NCBI GenBank assembly: GCA_964642045.1
Contig: CAZXLZ010000021.1
Coordinates: forward strand, 1 to 18,711
Direction: 5' to 3'
Length of the DNA stretch: 18,711 nucleotides
Source: RGIG5057 sp964642045
GTDB taxonomy: Bacteria; Bacillota; Clostridia; TANB77; CAG-465
The translations under genes and the position numbers were made by a program. Of the stretch, positions 1-6,645 are shown piece by piece. Numbering within the stretch: position 1 is the stretch's first letter; each line of letters starts with the position of its first letter. The notes below the pieces were generated by a model. It made no database searches. It saw only the letters and a list, made by a program, of their open reading frames with translations, and was not told the origin of the DNA.

Positions 1-339
1 TAAAAATGGAGATTTAAAAAGAAATTGTCATGTAAATACGTTATTTTTACTTAAATGATTAAAAGAAGGAGAAGCAGTAACTGCAAAATGCTCTATTATG
101 TTTGATAATTTATATTATCATTCATATTATAGATGTGGTGGAATGATTTGTGATCTCAATATAAATTGTATAATGAGCGAACAAGACTATAACAAAATAT
201 ATAATCCACAAATAATTTCAGTTGTAAATATTGATAATCTAGAAGAAAAACAAAATATAGTAAAGAGTAATTCAAGAGTACATTAAAAGATTTGCTGGAA
301 ATTGCTGTTTATGAAGAAAGCTTAAATAATAAACGGTAA
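1..339 (+). pseudogene. Decayed gene fragment, unrecognised protein
   Basis: A protein-like reading runs from the window edge in one frame, is cut by a TGA at 56-58, continues as LKEGEAVTAKCSIMFDNL and onward to a TAA at 284-286, and then appears to go on in another frame (from about 280) as TLKDLLEIAVYEESLNNKR before a TAA at 337-339. The second part looks like a natural C-terminus. The reading therefore seems to carry one nonsense codon and one frameshift. No convincing ribosome binding site lies at a useful distance from the ATG at 98, which also argues against an intact short gene starting there. I do not recognise the family. The 5' part lies outside the window, so the original length is unknown. 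The 98-286 stretch could instead be a chance ORF. Confidence 0.4.
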
Positions 340-414
340 ATCAAATAAAAATAGAAATTGTGTTATTCCCTAAAAATTATATATGAATGTGATAAGATCT
401 AATAGAGTAATTAG

Positions 415-420
415 AAAGGA
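415..420 (+). promoter_or_regulatory. Ribosome binding site that fixes the ridA-like start
   Basis: AAAGGA lies 8 bases before the ATG at 429. This supports 429, not the later in-frame ATG at 521, as the original start, and so supports reading the gene as frameshifted. I see no convincing promoter upstream; TTGTGT (358-363) with TATATG (380-385) is the best weak candidate. Confidence 0.5.
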
Positions 421-428
421 TTGATAAT

Positions 429-829
429 ATGTATAAAGAAAGCTTAATGCCAGAAGGCGGAGCAGAAATTATGGGAGCATATTCTATGGAATAAAAGTAG
501 ATATTGGTGAAAGTAAAGAAATGATATTTGTTACAGGTCAAATTGCACAAGACAAAGATGGAAATGTTGTGTGCGAAGATATAGAGGGGCAAACAGAATA
601 TGTTTTTGGATGTATTGATAAAATATTAAAAGAAGCAAATTCTAGTTTAGATGATGTTGTAAAAACACAAATATTTTTAACTGATATAAACGACTTTTCG
701 AAAGTATCTCCTATCAGAAATAAATATTTTGCTAAAAGTAAACCAGTTAGCACCTTAGTTGAAGTAAATAGTTTAGTAAAGAAAGGTTGTAAAATTGAAA
801 TAGAAGTAATTGCTATAAAAGAAAAATAA
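429..829 (+). pseudogene. Rid (YjgF/YER057c/UK114) family protein, frameshifted
   Basis: Rid proteins are small trimeric enzymes or ligand binders; the best known member deaminates reactive enamine/imine intermediates of amino acid metabolism. The first 20 residues (MYKESLMPEGGAEIMGAYSM) are read from 429 until a TAA at 492-494. The rest (GIKVDIGESKEMIFVTGQIA and onward to EIEVIAIKEK) is in another frame that runs to 829. Loss of one G near 487-490 explains the break: GCA-TAT-TCT-ATG-GGA-ATA-AAA would restore a normal Rid protein of about 133 residues. The VTGQIA strand and the C-terminal KIEIEVIA strand are family hallmarks. At the place where RidA proper has its catalytic Arg (PARSTVEV) this protein reads PVSTLVEV, with Ser instead of Arg, so even a repaired protein would belong to a Rid group lacking that residue. 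Translation from the ATG at 521 would give 102 residues without the first strand. The next gene follows after 20 bases. Confidence 0.75.
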
Positions 830-849
830 ATTTAATTAAAGGAGCATAT

Positions 850-2136
850 ATGAAAACATATAAAGGTTCTGTAGCTAAAGATTGGGAGCCAACGTATGAG
901 AATGTTGTAAGAGAATTCTCTGTATATACGTTATATAAGATATTATTTGGTGAAGATTTTCCGAATTTTAATATCGACTTTAGAGAAAAAGAGGCAATAG
1001 ATTCTATAGAAGATGTTTTAAATAATTATGCTATTAAGTATGATTTCTATAAAGAGAAATTTCAAAAAATAATTGAAAGGCTTAAGGATAAAGAAAATGA
1101 TAACTCAGACTTACCTCTTATGATAATAAATGATCACAAAAAATTTTTTGAATATCTTAGACAATTTTATGAAAAGGATATTGAATTATATTTTACAACA
1201 ACAGGAAGGTCAGGCCTTGATGTAAGTGAAAAAGAAAATTGCTTTGAAGAAATTTGGCTTAGAGCTACACCAGATGATTTTAATAATCCGGAAGAATTTT
1301 TAAGAAAACAAGTAGATATGATAAATGATACTACATTTGAAAAATACGATGAAGAAACTTGTCTAGGCAGAATGGATTTTTTAGATGATAATGTTCTTTG
1401 TGTAAAAAACGGTATAGCAGGAATGTGGGATGAAAATTCAAGACAGTTTGAAGTAACTATTTATGATAAAAATTACTATGATAATAAAGAGTTATTTGTT
1501 AGACCACATTATCCACTTCCAGTTATAAGATATGGAATTTATAAAAATAGGGAAAATGGCAAAAAGGTGTGTGTGGTTGGCTCAATTCAGGATACAAGCT
1601 ATAGTTATGAAAAAAATAAATTAAGTAAAAAAATAGACAGAAAAAAATATAAAGCAAATGAGGGAGTTCCTGAAGAAGATACACATAAGGTTGAGCCAAA
1701 AAATCTTTTGGCGTTAAGTATTTTTGTTAATATGCTTGGAATGGAAGGAATTACTGAAATAGAGGTTCCAAGTTTATATGTTTTAGATTATGATTATCAC
1801 ATTAAAAGAAATAAAAAAATATTATCAGATTTTGAAAAAAGGTGGACTGAAAAGAAAATAAAAAAATTTCCTAGCTTATACAGCGAGCAAAAATATTATT
1901 TTGAAAGAGCGTACAATAAGGAAGATTTAATAAGCGAGATAAAGACAGAAAGATTATTGTTAAATTTTAGAAGATTGCTAAAACATTATCCAAATGGTAA
2001 TATATCAAGTTATCCAGGAGACTCAGACAGTTTTATGCACTTAAGTATACCTACTATTAAAAATGAAAAAGATATCAATGGTACTATATTTAAAGATTTG
2101 TATAAACTGCAGAAAAAGTCAGATATATTAAGATAA
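850..2136 (+). CDS. Hypothetical protein, 428 residues, unrecognised
   Basis: I do not recognise this protein. It is intact, begins at an ATG 5 bases after AAAGGAG (838-844), and has codon use like the surrounding genes. It shows no signal peptide and no hydrophobic segment long enough to cross a membrane, so it is probably cytosolic. It is rich in Lys, Glu, Asp and Tyr, with aromatic patches such as KNYYDNKELFVRPHYPLP (about residues 209-226) and a charged, probably helical part in the last third (IKRNKKILSDFEKRWTEKKI, near 318-337). It sits 20 bases after the ridA-like gene and 28 bases before a SUKH-family gene, with no terminator between them, so the three are probably one transcript. The SUKH neighbour hints at a toxin-immunity or conflict setting, but I see no nuclease or other catalytic motif here, so no function is assigned. 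Confidence 0.8.
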   Translation: MKTYKGSVAKDWEPTYENVVREFSVYTLYKILFGEDFPNFNIDFREKEAIDSIEDVLNNYAIKYDFYKEKFQKIIERLKDKENDNSDLPLMIINDHKKFFEYLRQFYEKDIELYFTTTGRSGLDVSEKENCFEEIWLRATPDDFNNPEEFLRKQVDMINDTTFEKYDEETCLGRMDFLDDNVLCVKNGIAGMWDENSRQFEVTIYDKNYYDNKELFVRPHYPLPVIRYGIYKNRENGKKVCVVGSIQDTSYSYEKNKLSKKIDRKKYKANEGVPEEDTHKVEPKNLLALSIFVNMLGMEGITEIEVPSLYVLDYDYHIKRNKKILSDFEKRWTEKKIKKFPSLYSEQKYYFERAYNKEDLISEIKTERLLLNFRRLLKHYPNGNISSYPGDSDSFMHLSIPTIKNEKDINGTIFKDLYKLQKKSDILR

Positions 2137-2164
2137 TAGATTTATAGTAGAGGAGTATATAAGT

Positions 2165-2611
2165 ATGTTCGATTTTAGTATAGTAGAAAAAATGAAACAA
2201 TTTTCAGAAAATGGTAACCAGCCATCAGGACTATCAGTAGATGTTACAGATAAAGTTAATAGTTATTTTAAAGAGCTTTTTGGATGCAATATTCCTGAAG
2301 AATACATAGAATTTTTACATATTATGAATGGTTTTTCTTATGATGATCGTAATATTTTCTGCATATATAATGATGATATAGAGAAAAATTTCCCAAGGTA
2401 TGCTTCTTTAGATTTCATAAAATTTAACATTAGATTTTGTGAAAATACCGATATTACTGATTATATAATACTTGGAAAATCTAGCATTAGTTATATTGGA
2501 TATATAAAAGATACAGGAAAGTACGTTATCATGGATAATGGTGAACTTAAACATATAAAAGAATTTGATAAATTTAGCGAGCTTATTACTAATTTTTTAG
2601 GAATATCTTAA
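2165..2611 (+). CDS. SUKH (SMI1/KNR4) family protein
   Basis: 148 residues, about the size of a single SUKH domain. Start ATG lies 9 bases after AGGAG (2151-2155). The N-terminal part carries the family pattern: a helix ending in LFGCNIPEEYIEFLHIMNGF (about 38-57), which matches the usual 'lP.dy.efl...NG' signature of SMI1/KNR4 domains. It is followed by beta strands (IILGKSSISYIGYIKDTGKY) where other members show 'ig.g..G..y..d', and a last helix that closes the domain (FDKFSELITNFLG). Many bacterial SUKH proteins act as immunity proteins that neutralise polymorphic toxins, often nucleases, while others have no known role. No toxin with a recognisable domain sits beside it; the unrecognised 428-residue neighbour is the only candidate partner. 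It lacks membrane segments. A terminator (2668-2695) closes the presumed operon after it. Confidence 0.7.
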   Translation: MFDFSIVEKMKQFSENGNQPSGLSVDVTDKVNSYFKELFGCNIPEEYIEFLHIMNGFSYDDRNIFCIYNDDIEKNFPRYASLDFIKFNIRFCENTDITDYIILGKSSISYIGYIKDTGKYVIMDNGELKHIKEFDKFSELITNFLGIS

Positions 2612-2667
2612 TGCTATGTGTTATATTATTGGTATTTTATATAAAAATGCTTATATATATAATAATT

Positions 2668-2695
2668 AGATTATCAGAAATGGTAATCTTTTTTT
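2668..2695 (+). terminator. Rho-independent terminator after the SUKH gene
   Basis: An 8-bp stem (AGATTATC paired with GGTAATCT, one G-U pair) with a loop of 6 is followed by seven T residues. It separates the SUKH operon from the kinase gene. Confidence 0.75.
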
Positions 2696-2709
2696 ATACA
2701 TAAATTTAA

Positions 2710-2738
2710 TTGAAAATTACTTTCAAATATGTTATAGT
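2710..2738 (+). promoter_or_regulatory. Sigma-A promoter of the kinase gene
   Basis: TTGAAA (2710-2715), 17-base spacer, TATAGT (2733-2738). It lies directly after the terminator and about 40 bases before the kinase start codon. Confidence 0.7.
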
Positions 2739-2778
2739 ATATTTATATATCAAGATGTTTAAGCAAGGGGGATAGCAT

Positions 2779-3645
2779 ATGATAGATTTTTCAAAATCTA
2801 AAGAACAGCTAAATAGTTATAAAGGGTCAGAAAAAAAGAAAACACTTATTTATGAAGAAAAGAAGTATTTAGTTAAATTCCCAGATCCAATAAGGGAAAA
2901 AAATAAGAATATATCATATATAAATAATGCATTTTCTGAATATATAGGAAGTAGTATATTTAAAATCACTGGTTTTGAAACTCAAAATACATTACTGGGG
3001 ACATACACATATAATGGGAAAGAAAAGATTGTTTGTGCTTGTGAAGATTTTACTGATGAAAATAATGTTTTATATGAGTTTGAGAGTCTAGCATTAAGTG
3101 TAAATCCAGATAAAAAGATAGAAACTAAGCTCAGTGATATTTTAGAAGTCATAAAGGAAAGCACAGTTATAAATAAGGATAATATACTTGAGAAATTTTG
3201 GGATATGTTTGTTATAGATAGTCTTATTGGAAATTCAGATAGACATAATGGAAACTGGGGATTTATACTTAATAAAAAAACAAACGAGATAACTTTTGCA
3301 CCTATATATGATTGCGGCTCATGCTTAAATCCAATGCTGGAAGATGAAGAAATAAATAAACTAAATGAAATAGAAATTAAAAATTTAGCAATTAATTCTT
3401 ACTCTTGTATAAAAGAAAATGGCAAAAAAATAAATTATATGACTTATATTAGTAGTGCTAAAAATGAAGAACTAAGTAGAGCTATTTTAAGAACTTTTCC
3501 TAAAATAGATATTTATAAAATAAATGAATTTATTGATGGCATATCATGTATTTCTAAGATAAGAAAAGATTTCTATAAAAAACTGATCAATTTAAGATAT
3601 GAGATTTTAGAAAAAAGTTATAAAAATCTATTAAGTAAAACTTAA
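2779..3645 (+). CDS. HipA/CtkA-like Ser/Thr kinase, stand-alone
   Basis: 288 residues, clearly shorter than canonical HipA (about 440), which has an extra N-terminal domain. Kinase features visible: a lysine in a beta strand (YLVKFPDP, Lys33) suited to binding ATP phosphates; the catalytic loop GNSDRHNGNWG (151-161) with Asp154 and Asn159, matching the N-x-D-R-H-x-x-N signature of HipA_C kinases; and APIYDCGSCL (174-183), where Asp178 is the metal-binding residue equivalent to the DFG aspartate. HipA phosphorylates glutamyl-tRNA synthetase and causes growth arrest; the CtkA group are shorter kinases of the same fold, described first in Helicobacter. The substrate here is unknown. The gene has its own promoter and a strong GGGGG-type ribosome binding site, and no HipB-like DNA-binding antitoxin on either side, so ordinary HipBA function should not be assumed. 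All key residues are present, so it is probably active. Confidence 0.8.
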   Translation: MIDFSKSKEQLNSYKGSEKKKTLIYEEKKYLVKFPDPIREKNKNISYINNAFSEYIGSSIFKITGFETQNTLLGTYTYNGKEKIVCACEDFTDENNVLYEFESLALSVNPDKKIETKLSDILEVIKESTVINKDNILEKFWDMFVIDSLIGNSDRHNGNWGFILNKKTNEITFAPIYDCGSCLNPMLEDEEINKLNEIEIKNLAINSYSCIKENGKKINYMTYISSAKNEELSRAILRTFPKIDIYKINEFIDGISCISKIRKDFYKKLINLRYEILEKSYKNLLSKT

Positions 3646-3678
3646 TATTGAATTAATATAATAGGTATATACTTTTAA

Positions 3679-3701
3679 AATTGCTAAATGTATGATATAA
3701 T
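3679..3701 (+). promoter_or_regulatory. Probable promoter of a short transcript
   Basis: A perfect TATAAT (3696-3701) with a weak -35 (TTTTAA-like, about 17 bases upstream). Transcription would begin near 3708, only a few bases before the hairpin at 3713-3736. Confidence 0.45.
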
Positions 3702-3712
3702 TTAGTAAGTAG

Positions 3713-3736
3713 CTTGTCTTTTAGTTTGAAGATAAG
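3713..3736 (+). ncRNA. 5' leader hairpin of the short transcript
   Basis: CTTGTCTT pairs with AAGATAAG over 8 bp (one G-U pair) around an 8-base loop. It ends 4 bases before the AGGAG at 3741-3745, so folding could change access to that ribosome binding site. Not a known RNA family to me. Confidence 0.35.
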
Positions 3737-3751
3737 TAGAAGGAGTTATTA

Positions 3752-3796
3752 TTGAAAATGATTTTACTACAGAATAAAAGAGAAATTTCAAGCTAA
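3752..3796 (+). CDS. Possible 14-residue peptide (TTG start)
   Basis: AGGAG (3741-3745) lies 6 bases before a TTG that opens MKMILLQNKREISS and a TAA. TTG starts at the same spacing occur in this window for the exchanger and addA, so the layout is credible. Nothing after the stop looks like the rest of a longer protein, so I cannot show that it is a truncated gene. It could be a leader peptide, a small toxin-like peptide or chance. No hydrophobic helix typical of type I toxins is present. Confidence 0.25.
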   Translation: MKMILLQNKREISS

Positions 3797-3926
3797 AAAG
3801 CATATAAAAAATCATTTATTTGAGTATATTTTAGATATTTCATTATAAAAAGTAATACGTAGATATGGATATAAAATAATATATAAAAATAATTATATAA
3901 ATGTAGTATAAAATGTAGCAAATATA

Positions 3927-3951
3927 AGGGTAATTTATAATTACTCTTTTT
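3927..3951 (+). terminator. Terminator just upstream of the exchanger gene
   Basis: AGGGTAATT pairs with AATTACTCT (9 bp, one G-U) around a 3-base loop and is followed by five T residues. It would end a transcript of about 245 nt begun near 3708. Because it lies some 65 bases before the exchanger start it could also act as an attenuator of that gene. Confidence 0.6.
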
Positions 3952-4015
3952 GTGCTTTTGAATAATAGATTATAAAAAAGCAAAAAATATAATAATGATT
4001 ATAGGAGGGAATTAT

Positions 4016-4984
4016 TTGTTAAAAGAAGTACTACTTATAATAATAGGTTTTGTATTTTTGGTAAAAGGTGCAGATTTTCTTGTTAAAGCAGCAACAAGTA
4101 TAGCAAAAAGATTTGGACTTTCAGAGATGATTATTGGACTAACCGTAGTTGCTATTGGAACGTCTCTTCCAGAAATATTTGTTACTATTACTTCTTCTGT
4201 TGATGGGCATTCTGATTTAATAATAGGAAATGCTATAGGAAGCTGTATATGTAATTTTTTGCTTGTTATAGGAATTACTAGTTTAGTAAAACCAGTAAAA
4301 CTTGATAGAAGAATTGTAAAAAGACACTTGCCAATTGGTATGGGAGCTATGGTACTAATACTTCTTCTAGGTAACACAGATAAGTTTGGTGAGTATCAGA
4401 CAATAACTAGATGGCAAGGCGTAGTGTTACTTATTTGTACAGTTATTTATGTTATATATACAATATATGAAGAAAAAACTATAAAGAATAAGAAAATTGA
4501 TAAAGAAATTATAGAAGATGTTAAATCAAAACAGGAGCATTCTCTCATACTTGTTTTTATATATATGATAATTGGTTTTATAGGGTTAAAATTTGGAGCA
4601 GATTTTGTTGTTGATAATTCTGTACTTATAGCAGAAAGATTTGAGCTTTCTGAGAAGTTTATCGGAATGACTATAATTGCTATAGGTACGGCACTACCTG
4701 AAATTGTAACAGGTATTATAGCAGCTAGAAAAGATCAAACAGATTTGCTGCTTGGAAATATATCAGGTTCTAATATACTAAATCTATGTCTTCTTATTGG
4801 ACTTGGAGCTGTTATAAATCCACTTCATTTTACAAGCGATTTTAATTTTAGTATTATTGTACTTATACTTGTTACTATATTTATGCAGATTATTGCGAAT
4901 ATAAATAAAAAGAGTGAACTTAATAAAAGAAATGGACTTCTTTTAATAATTATATATGCAATATATATTTTTAGTATGGTTTAA
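4016..4984 (+). CDS. CaCA-family sodium/calcium exchanger (YrbG type)
   Basis: A membrane antiporter that probably exchanges Ca2+ for Na+ (or H+), of the calcium/cation antiporter superfamily, YrbG-like branch. It is made of two homologous halves. The alpha-1 repeat has GLTVVAIGTSLPE followed by GNAIGSCICN (residues about 41-80), and alpha-2 has GMTIIAIGTALPE followed by GNISGSNILN (about 217-256). The two acidic residues in G-T-[SA]-L-P-E are the ion-binding glutamates. About ten hydrophobic segments are visible, split by a charged loop (EEKTIKNKKIDKEIIEDVKS). The open frame begins at ATG 3995, but AGGAGGG (4003-4009) lies inside it and is placed 6 bases before TTG 4016, so TTG is the likely start, giving 322 residues beginning (M)LKEVLLIIIG. 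That length fits the family. The gene stands alone and ends at its own terminator. A terminator-like hairpin in the leader (3927-3951) could make expression conditional. Confidence 0.88.
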   Translation: MLKEVLLIIIGFVFLVKGADFLVKAATSIAKRFGLSEMIIGLTVVAIGTSLPEIFVTITSSVDGHSDLIIGNAIGSCICNFLLVIGITSLVKPVKLDRRIVKRHLPIGMGAMVLILLLGNTDKFGEYQTITRWQGVVLLICTVIYVIYTIYEEKTIKNKKIDKEIIEDVKSKQEHSLILVFIYMIIGFIGLKFGADFVVDNSVLIAERFELSEKFIGMTIIAIGTALPEIVTGIIAARKDQTDLLLGNISGSNILNLCLLIGLGAVINPLHFTSDFNFSIIVLILVTIFMQIIANINKKSELNKRNGLLLIIIYAIYIFSMV

Positions 4985-5041
4985 AAATGGTAATTTTATT
5001 TAAAAAAATGAGAAGATTAAAGTAAATATATAAATATTATT

Positions 5042-5070
5042 AGAAAGAGCTTATTAGCCCTTTCTTTTTT
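5042..5070 (+). terminator. Terminator after the exchanger gene
   Basis: GAAAGAGC pairs with GCCCTTTC (8 bp, one mismatch) around a 6-base loop, followed by six T residues. Confidence 0.7.
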
Positions 5071-5079
5071 GGTGATTAC

Positions 5080-5108
5080 TTGAATTACATAGTCTTTTTT
5101 GATATAAT
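5080..5108 (+). promoter_or_regulatory. Promoter of the tandem-paralogue operon
   Basis: TTGAAT (5080-5085), 17-base spacer, perfect TATAAT (5103-5108), about 55 bases before the first gene. No terminator is seen between this promoter and 7340, so it probably drives all four downstream frames. Confidence 0.75.
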
Positions 5109-5162
5109 CTAGATAGTTTTAGTCTTGCTAAACTTAAATAATTTTAAGGAGGAATATTTAAC

Positions 5163-5897
5163 ATGAAAAACAAAATAGATACAACAGAAAATAGATTTAT
5201 AACAGCAAAAGATATAGAGGAAAATCCTAAAGAATATTACGGAAAATATGTAGCATATACACCTGCAAATGGCTGTGATGTTCGGTGGCGTATTTTTGAT
5301 GTAGCCTATAATCAAATTTACCTTATATCAGAGGACTATGTAGAAAATAAATACTTCAAAAATATTGGTCTTAAGACAAAAGGTACATATTCTGTATATT
5401 CTGTTAAGAGCAGAAAAGACTTAATTAAAAGATTAAGAAAAAAAAGATATTATAGAGGATTTGAAGATAAATCAGGAAAGGCGAAAGAAGTATTTGGTGC
5501 TGCCAAGCTTTCAGAATTTTTACATTCATATAATAGAGTCCATGACATAGGTATTGCTTATGTAAATTTGGATGAAAATCAAAGTCCACCTGGTACCATT
5601 TATACTAATGCTGAAGGATATGTATTAAGATTTTTTAATAGTTATTCATTTTCATATCATATTCAAATTTCAAAAGATGAAGACCTTTATGTAAGACCTA
5701 TGAAAAAAGGAGAAGTATATGCTTTCTGGCTTGCAGATTTTTCAGCCAGTAACTATTCGCGTGTAATGAAAGTAGATTCTGATGGCTATTTAAGAGGAAA
5801 GAGATTCTCCAATAATTATGGTCTAAGGCCACTTGTAATTCTAAAGCAAGGAGTAAGCTTAAAGTTAAATGATGAAGGAATATATGAGCTGTATTAA
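5163..5897 (+). CDS. Paralogue 1 of a clostridial 'YGLRPLV' family protein, intact
   Basis: 244 residues. No known activity. It has three visible parts: an N-terminal block FITAKDIEENPKEYYGKYV then VRWRIFDVAYNQIYLISEDY (about 12-60); a middle block with GTIYTNAEGYVLRFFNSYSF, DEDLYVRPMKKGE and FWLADFSASNYSRVMKVDSDG; and a C-terminal signature NNYGLRPLVILKQGVSLKLN (about 219-238). The 'FWLA...S...G.....YG.RPVV.LK' pattern resembles DUF6273-type proteins that I recall as abundant in uncultured clostridia; this family assignment is from memory. No signal peptide or membrane segment, so it is probably cytosolic unless exported by a non-Sec route. AAGGAGG (5146-5152) lies 10 bases before the ATG. 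It is followed at 46 bases by a close copy whose first 100 bases, and even the leader ATTTTAAGGAGG, are nearly the same, showing recent duplication. Confidence 0.75.
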   Translation: MKNKIDTTENRFITAKDIEENPKEYYGKYVAYTPANGCDVRWRIFDVAYNQIYLISEDYVENKYFKNIGLKTKGTYSVYSVKSRKDLIKRLRKKRYYRGFEDKSGKAKEVFGAAKLSEFLHSYNRVHDIGIAYVNLDENQSPPGTIYTNAEGYVLRFFNSYSFSYHIQISKDEDLYVRPMKKGEVYAFWLADFSASNYSRVMKVDSDGYLRGKRFSNNYGLRPLVILKQGVSLKLNDEGIYELY

Positions 5898-5943
5898 TGC
5901 TTATATGTATCAATTTACAATGATTTTAAGGAGGTAAGCTAAC

Positions 5944-6399
5944 ATGAAAGATAAAATAGATACTATAGGAAATGGATTTATAACAGCAAAAGATATTAAT
6001 GAAAATCTAAAAGAATATTACGGGAAATATGTAGCATATAGACCTATAAATGGCTGCAATGTTAAATGGTTGATTTTTGGCACTAAAAACAGCCAAATTT
6101 ACATTATAGCTGAGGAGACGGTAGAAAATAGGTATTTAACAGGTAGAGGACTTGAGAAAGTTGGTACACATTTAGTATATCCTAAGAATAGCAGAAAAGA
6201 TTCAATGAAAATGGTACAAAAGAAAAGGTATTATAAAGGATTTAAAGACAAAGAATGTAAGGCAAAAGAAGTAGACTGTATTATATCAAAAATTTCTACT
6301 TGTACTAAAGGTTATGGACTTCGACCGATTGTTATACTTGGTGAAAATACTAAATTTAAATTAAATAGTGATGGTGTATATGATATTATTAAGGAGTAA
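5944..6399 (+). CDS. Paralogue 2 of the 'YGLRPLV' family, internally deleted
   Basis: 151 residues, against 244 in paralogue 1. The first 115 residues or so follow paralogue 1 closely (FITAKDINENLKEYYGKYVA; KKRYYKGFKDKECKAKEV), then jump almost straight to the C-terminal signature KGYGLRPIVILGENTKFKLN. About 90 residues covering the whole middle block, including the tryptophan-containing FWLA motif, are missing, yet the frame is kept. The join reads KEVDCIISKISTCTKG, where the residues after KEV may be a remnant of the KVDSDGYLRGKRFSNN stretch of paralogue 1. It has its own AAGGAGG (5928-5934) 9 bases before the ATG. It may be a functional short form or a gene on its way to loss. The last codons (AAG-GAG-TAA) also make the ribosome binding site for the next small ORF. 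Confidence 0.65.
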   Translation: MKDKIDTIGNGFITAKDINENLKEYYGKYVAYRPINGCNVKWLIFGTKNSQIYIIAEETVENRYLTGRGLEKVGTHLVYPKNSRKDSMKMVQKKRYYKGFKDKECKAKEVDCIISKISTCTKGYGLRPIVILGENTKFKLNSDGVYDIIKE

Positions 6400-6404
6400 T
6401 TATT

Positions 6405-6608
6405 ATGAACCTTACTTATGAACAAGAAATTTTAAGAAGACTGAGTTCTCAAAGTACGAAAAACACCTCATGCTCTAATGCTGAAATCATACAGGTATCA
6501 GCATCTACAACCATGAAATTAAATGCTCGTTTGGATGAATTTGATAAGCAGCGTAAAAATCTGGAAAATATGTCACAATCTATGGCTAAAGATATTTTTT
6601 CTGATTAA
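6405..6608 (+). CDS. Hypothetical small helical protein, 67 residues
   Basis: I do not recognise it. The start ATG lies 9 bases after AAGGAG (6391-6396), which is embedded in the end of paralogue 2, and 5 bases after that gene's stop, so coupled translation is likely. The C-terminal half (TTMKLNARLDEFDKQRKNLE, then NMSQSMAKDIFSD) is strongly amphipathic and probably forms one long helix or coiled coil; the N-terminal half has a Ser/Thr-rich stretch (LSSQSTKNTSCSNAE). There are no membrane segments, no zinc-binding set and no DNA-binding motif that I can see. Its size and helical nature recall small helical partners of secreted proteins (for instance in type VII systems), but no sequence motif supports that. 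Its place inside the paralogue array suggests a role linked to those proteins. An overlapping frame (6523-6645) is judged a shadow. Confidence 0.5.
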   Translation: MNLTYEQEILRRLSSQSTKNTSCSNAEIIQVSASTTMKLNARLDEFDKQRKNLENMSQSMAKDIFSD

Positions 6609-6645
6609 ATATATCTTATGGCTAATTATAAGAAAGGCAAAAGTT

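Larger units (their letters stand above)
3646..3994. other. Intergenic gap with a small self-contained transcription unit
   Basis: About 350 AT-rich bases between the kinase and the exchanger. They hold a promoter, a hairpin, a 14-codon ORF and a terminator (each listed separately). From 3797 to 3926 I see only AT-rich sequence without a reading frame or known RNA motif. It does not match any riboswitch class I can recognise. Confidence 0.5.

Noticed and set aside
3713..3951. A known metal-ion or nucleotide riboswitch (for example yybP-ykoY) before the exchanger
   Set aside because: Apart from one hairpin and the terminator the region is plain AT-rich sequence. None of the conserved bases of the classes I know are present.
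6523..6645. ORF overlapping the 67-residue gene and running into paralogue 3
   Set aside because: Its N-terminal part (MLVWMNLISSVKIW) is the shifted reading of the 67-residue gene. The true paralogue 3 start is the ATG at 6646.
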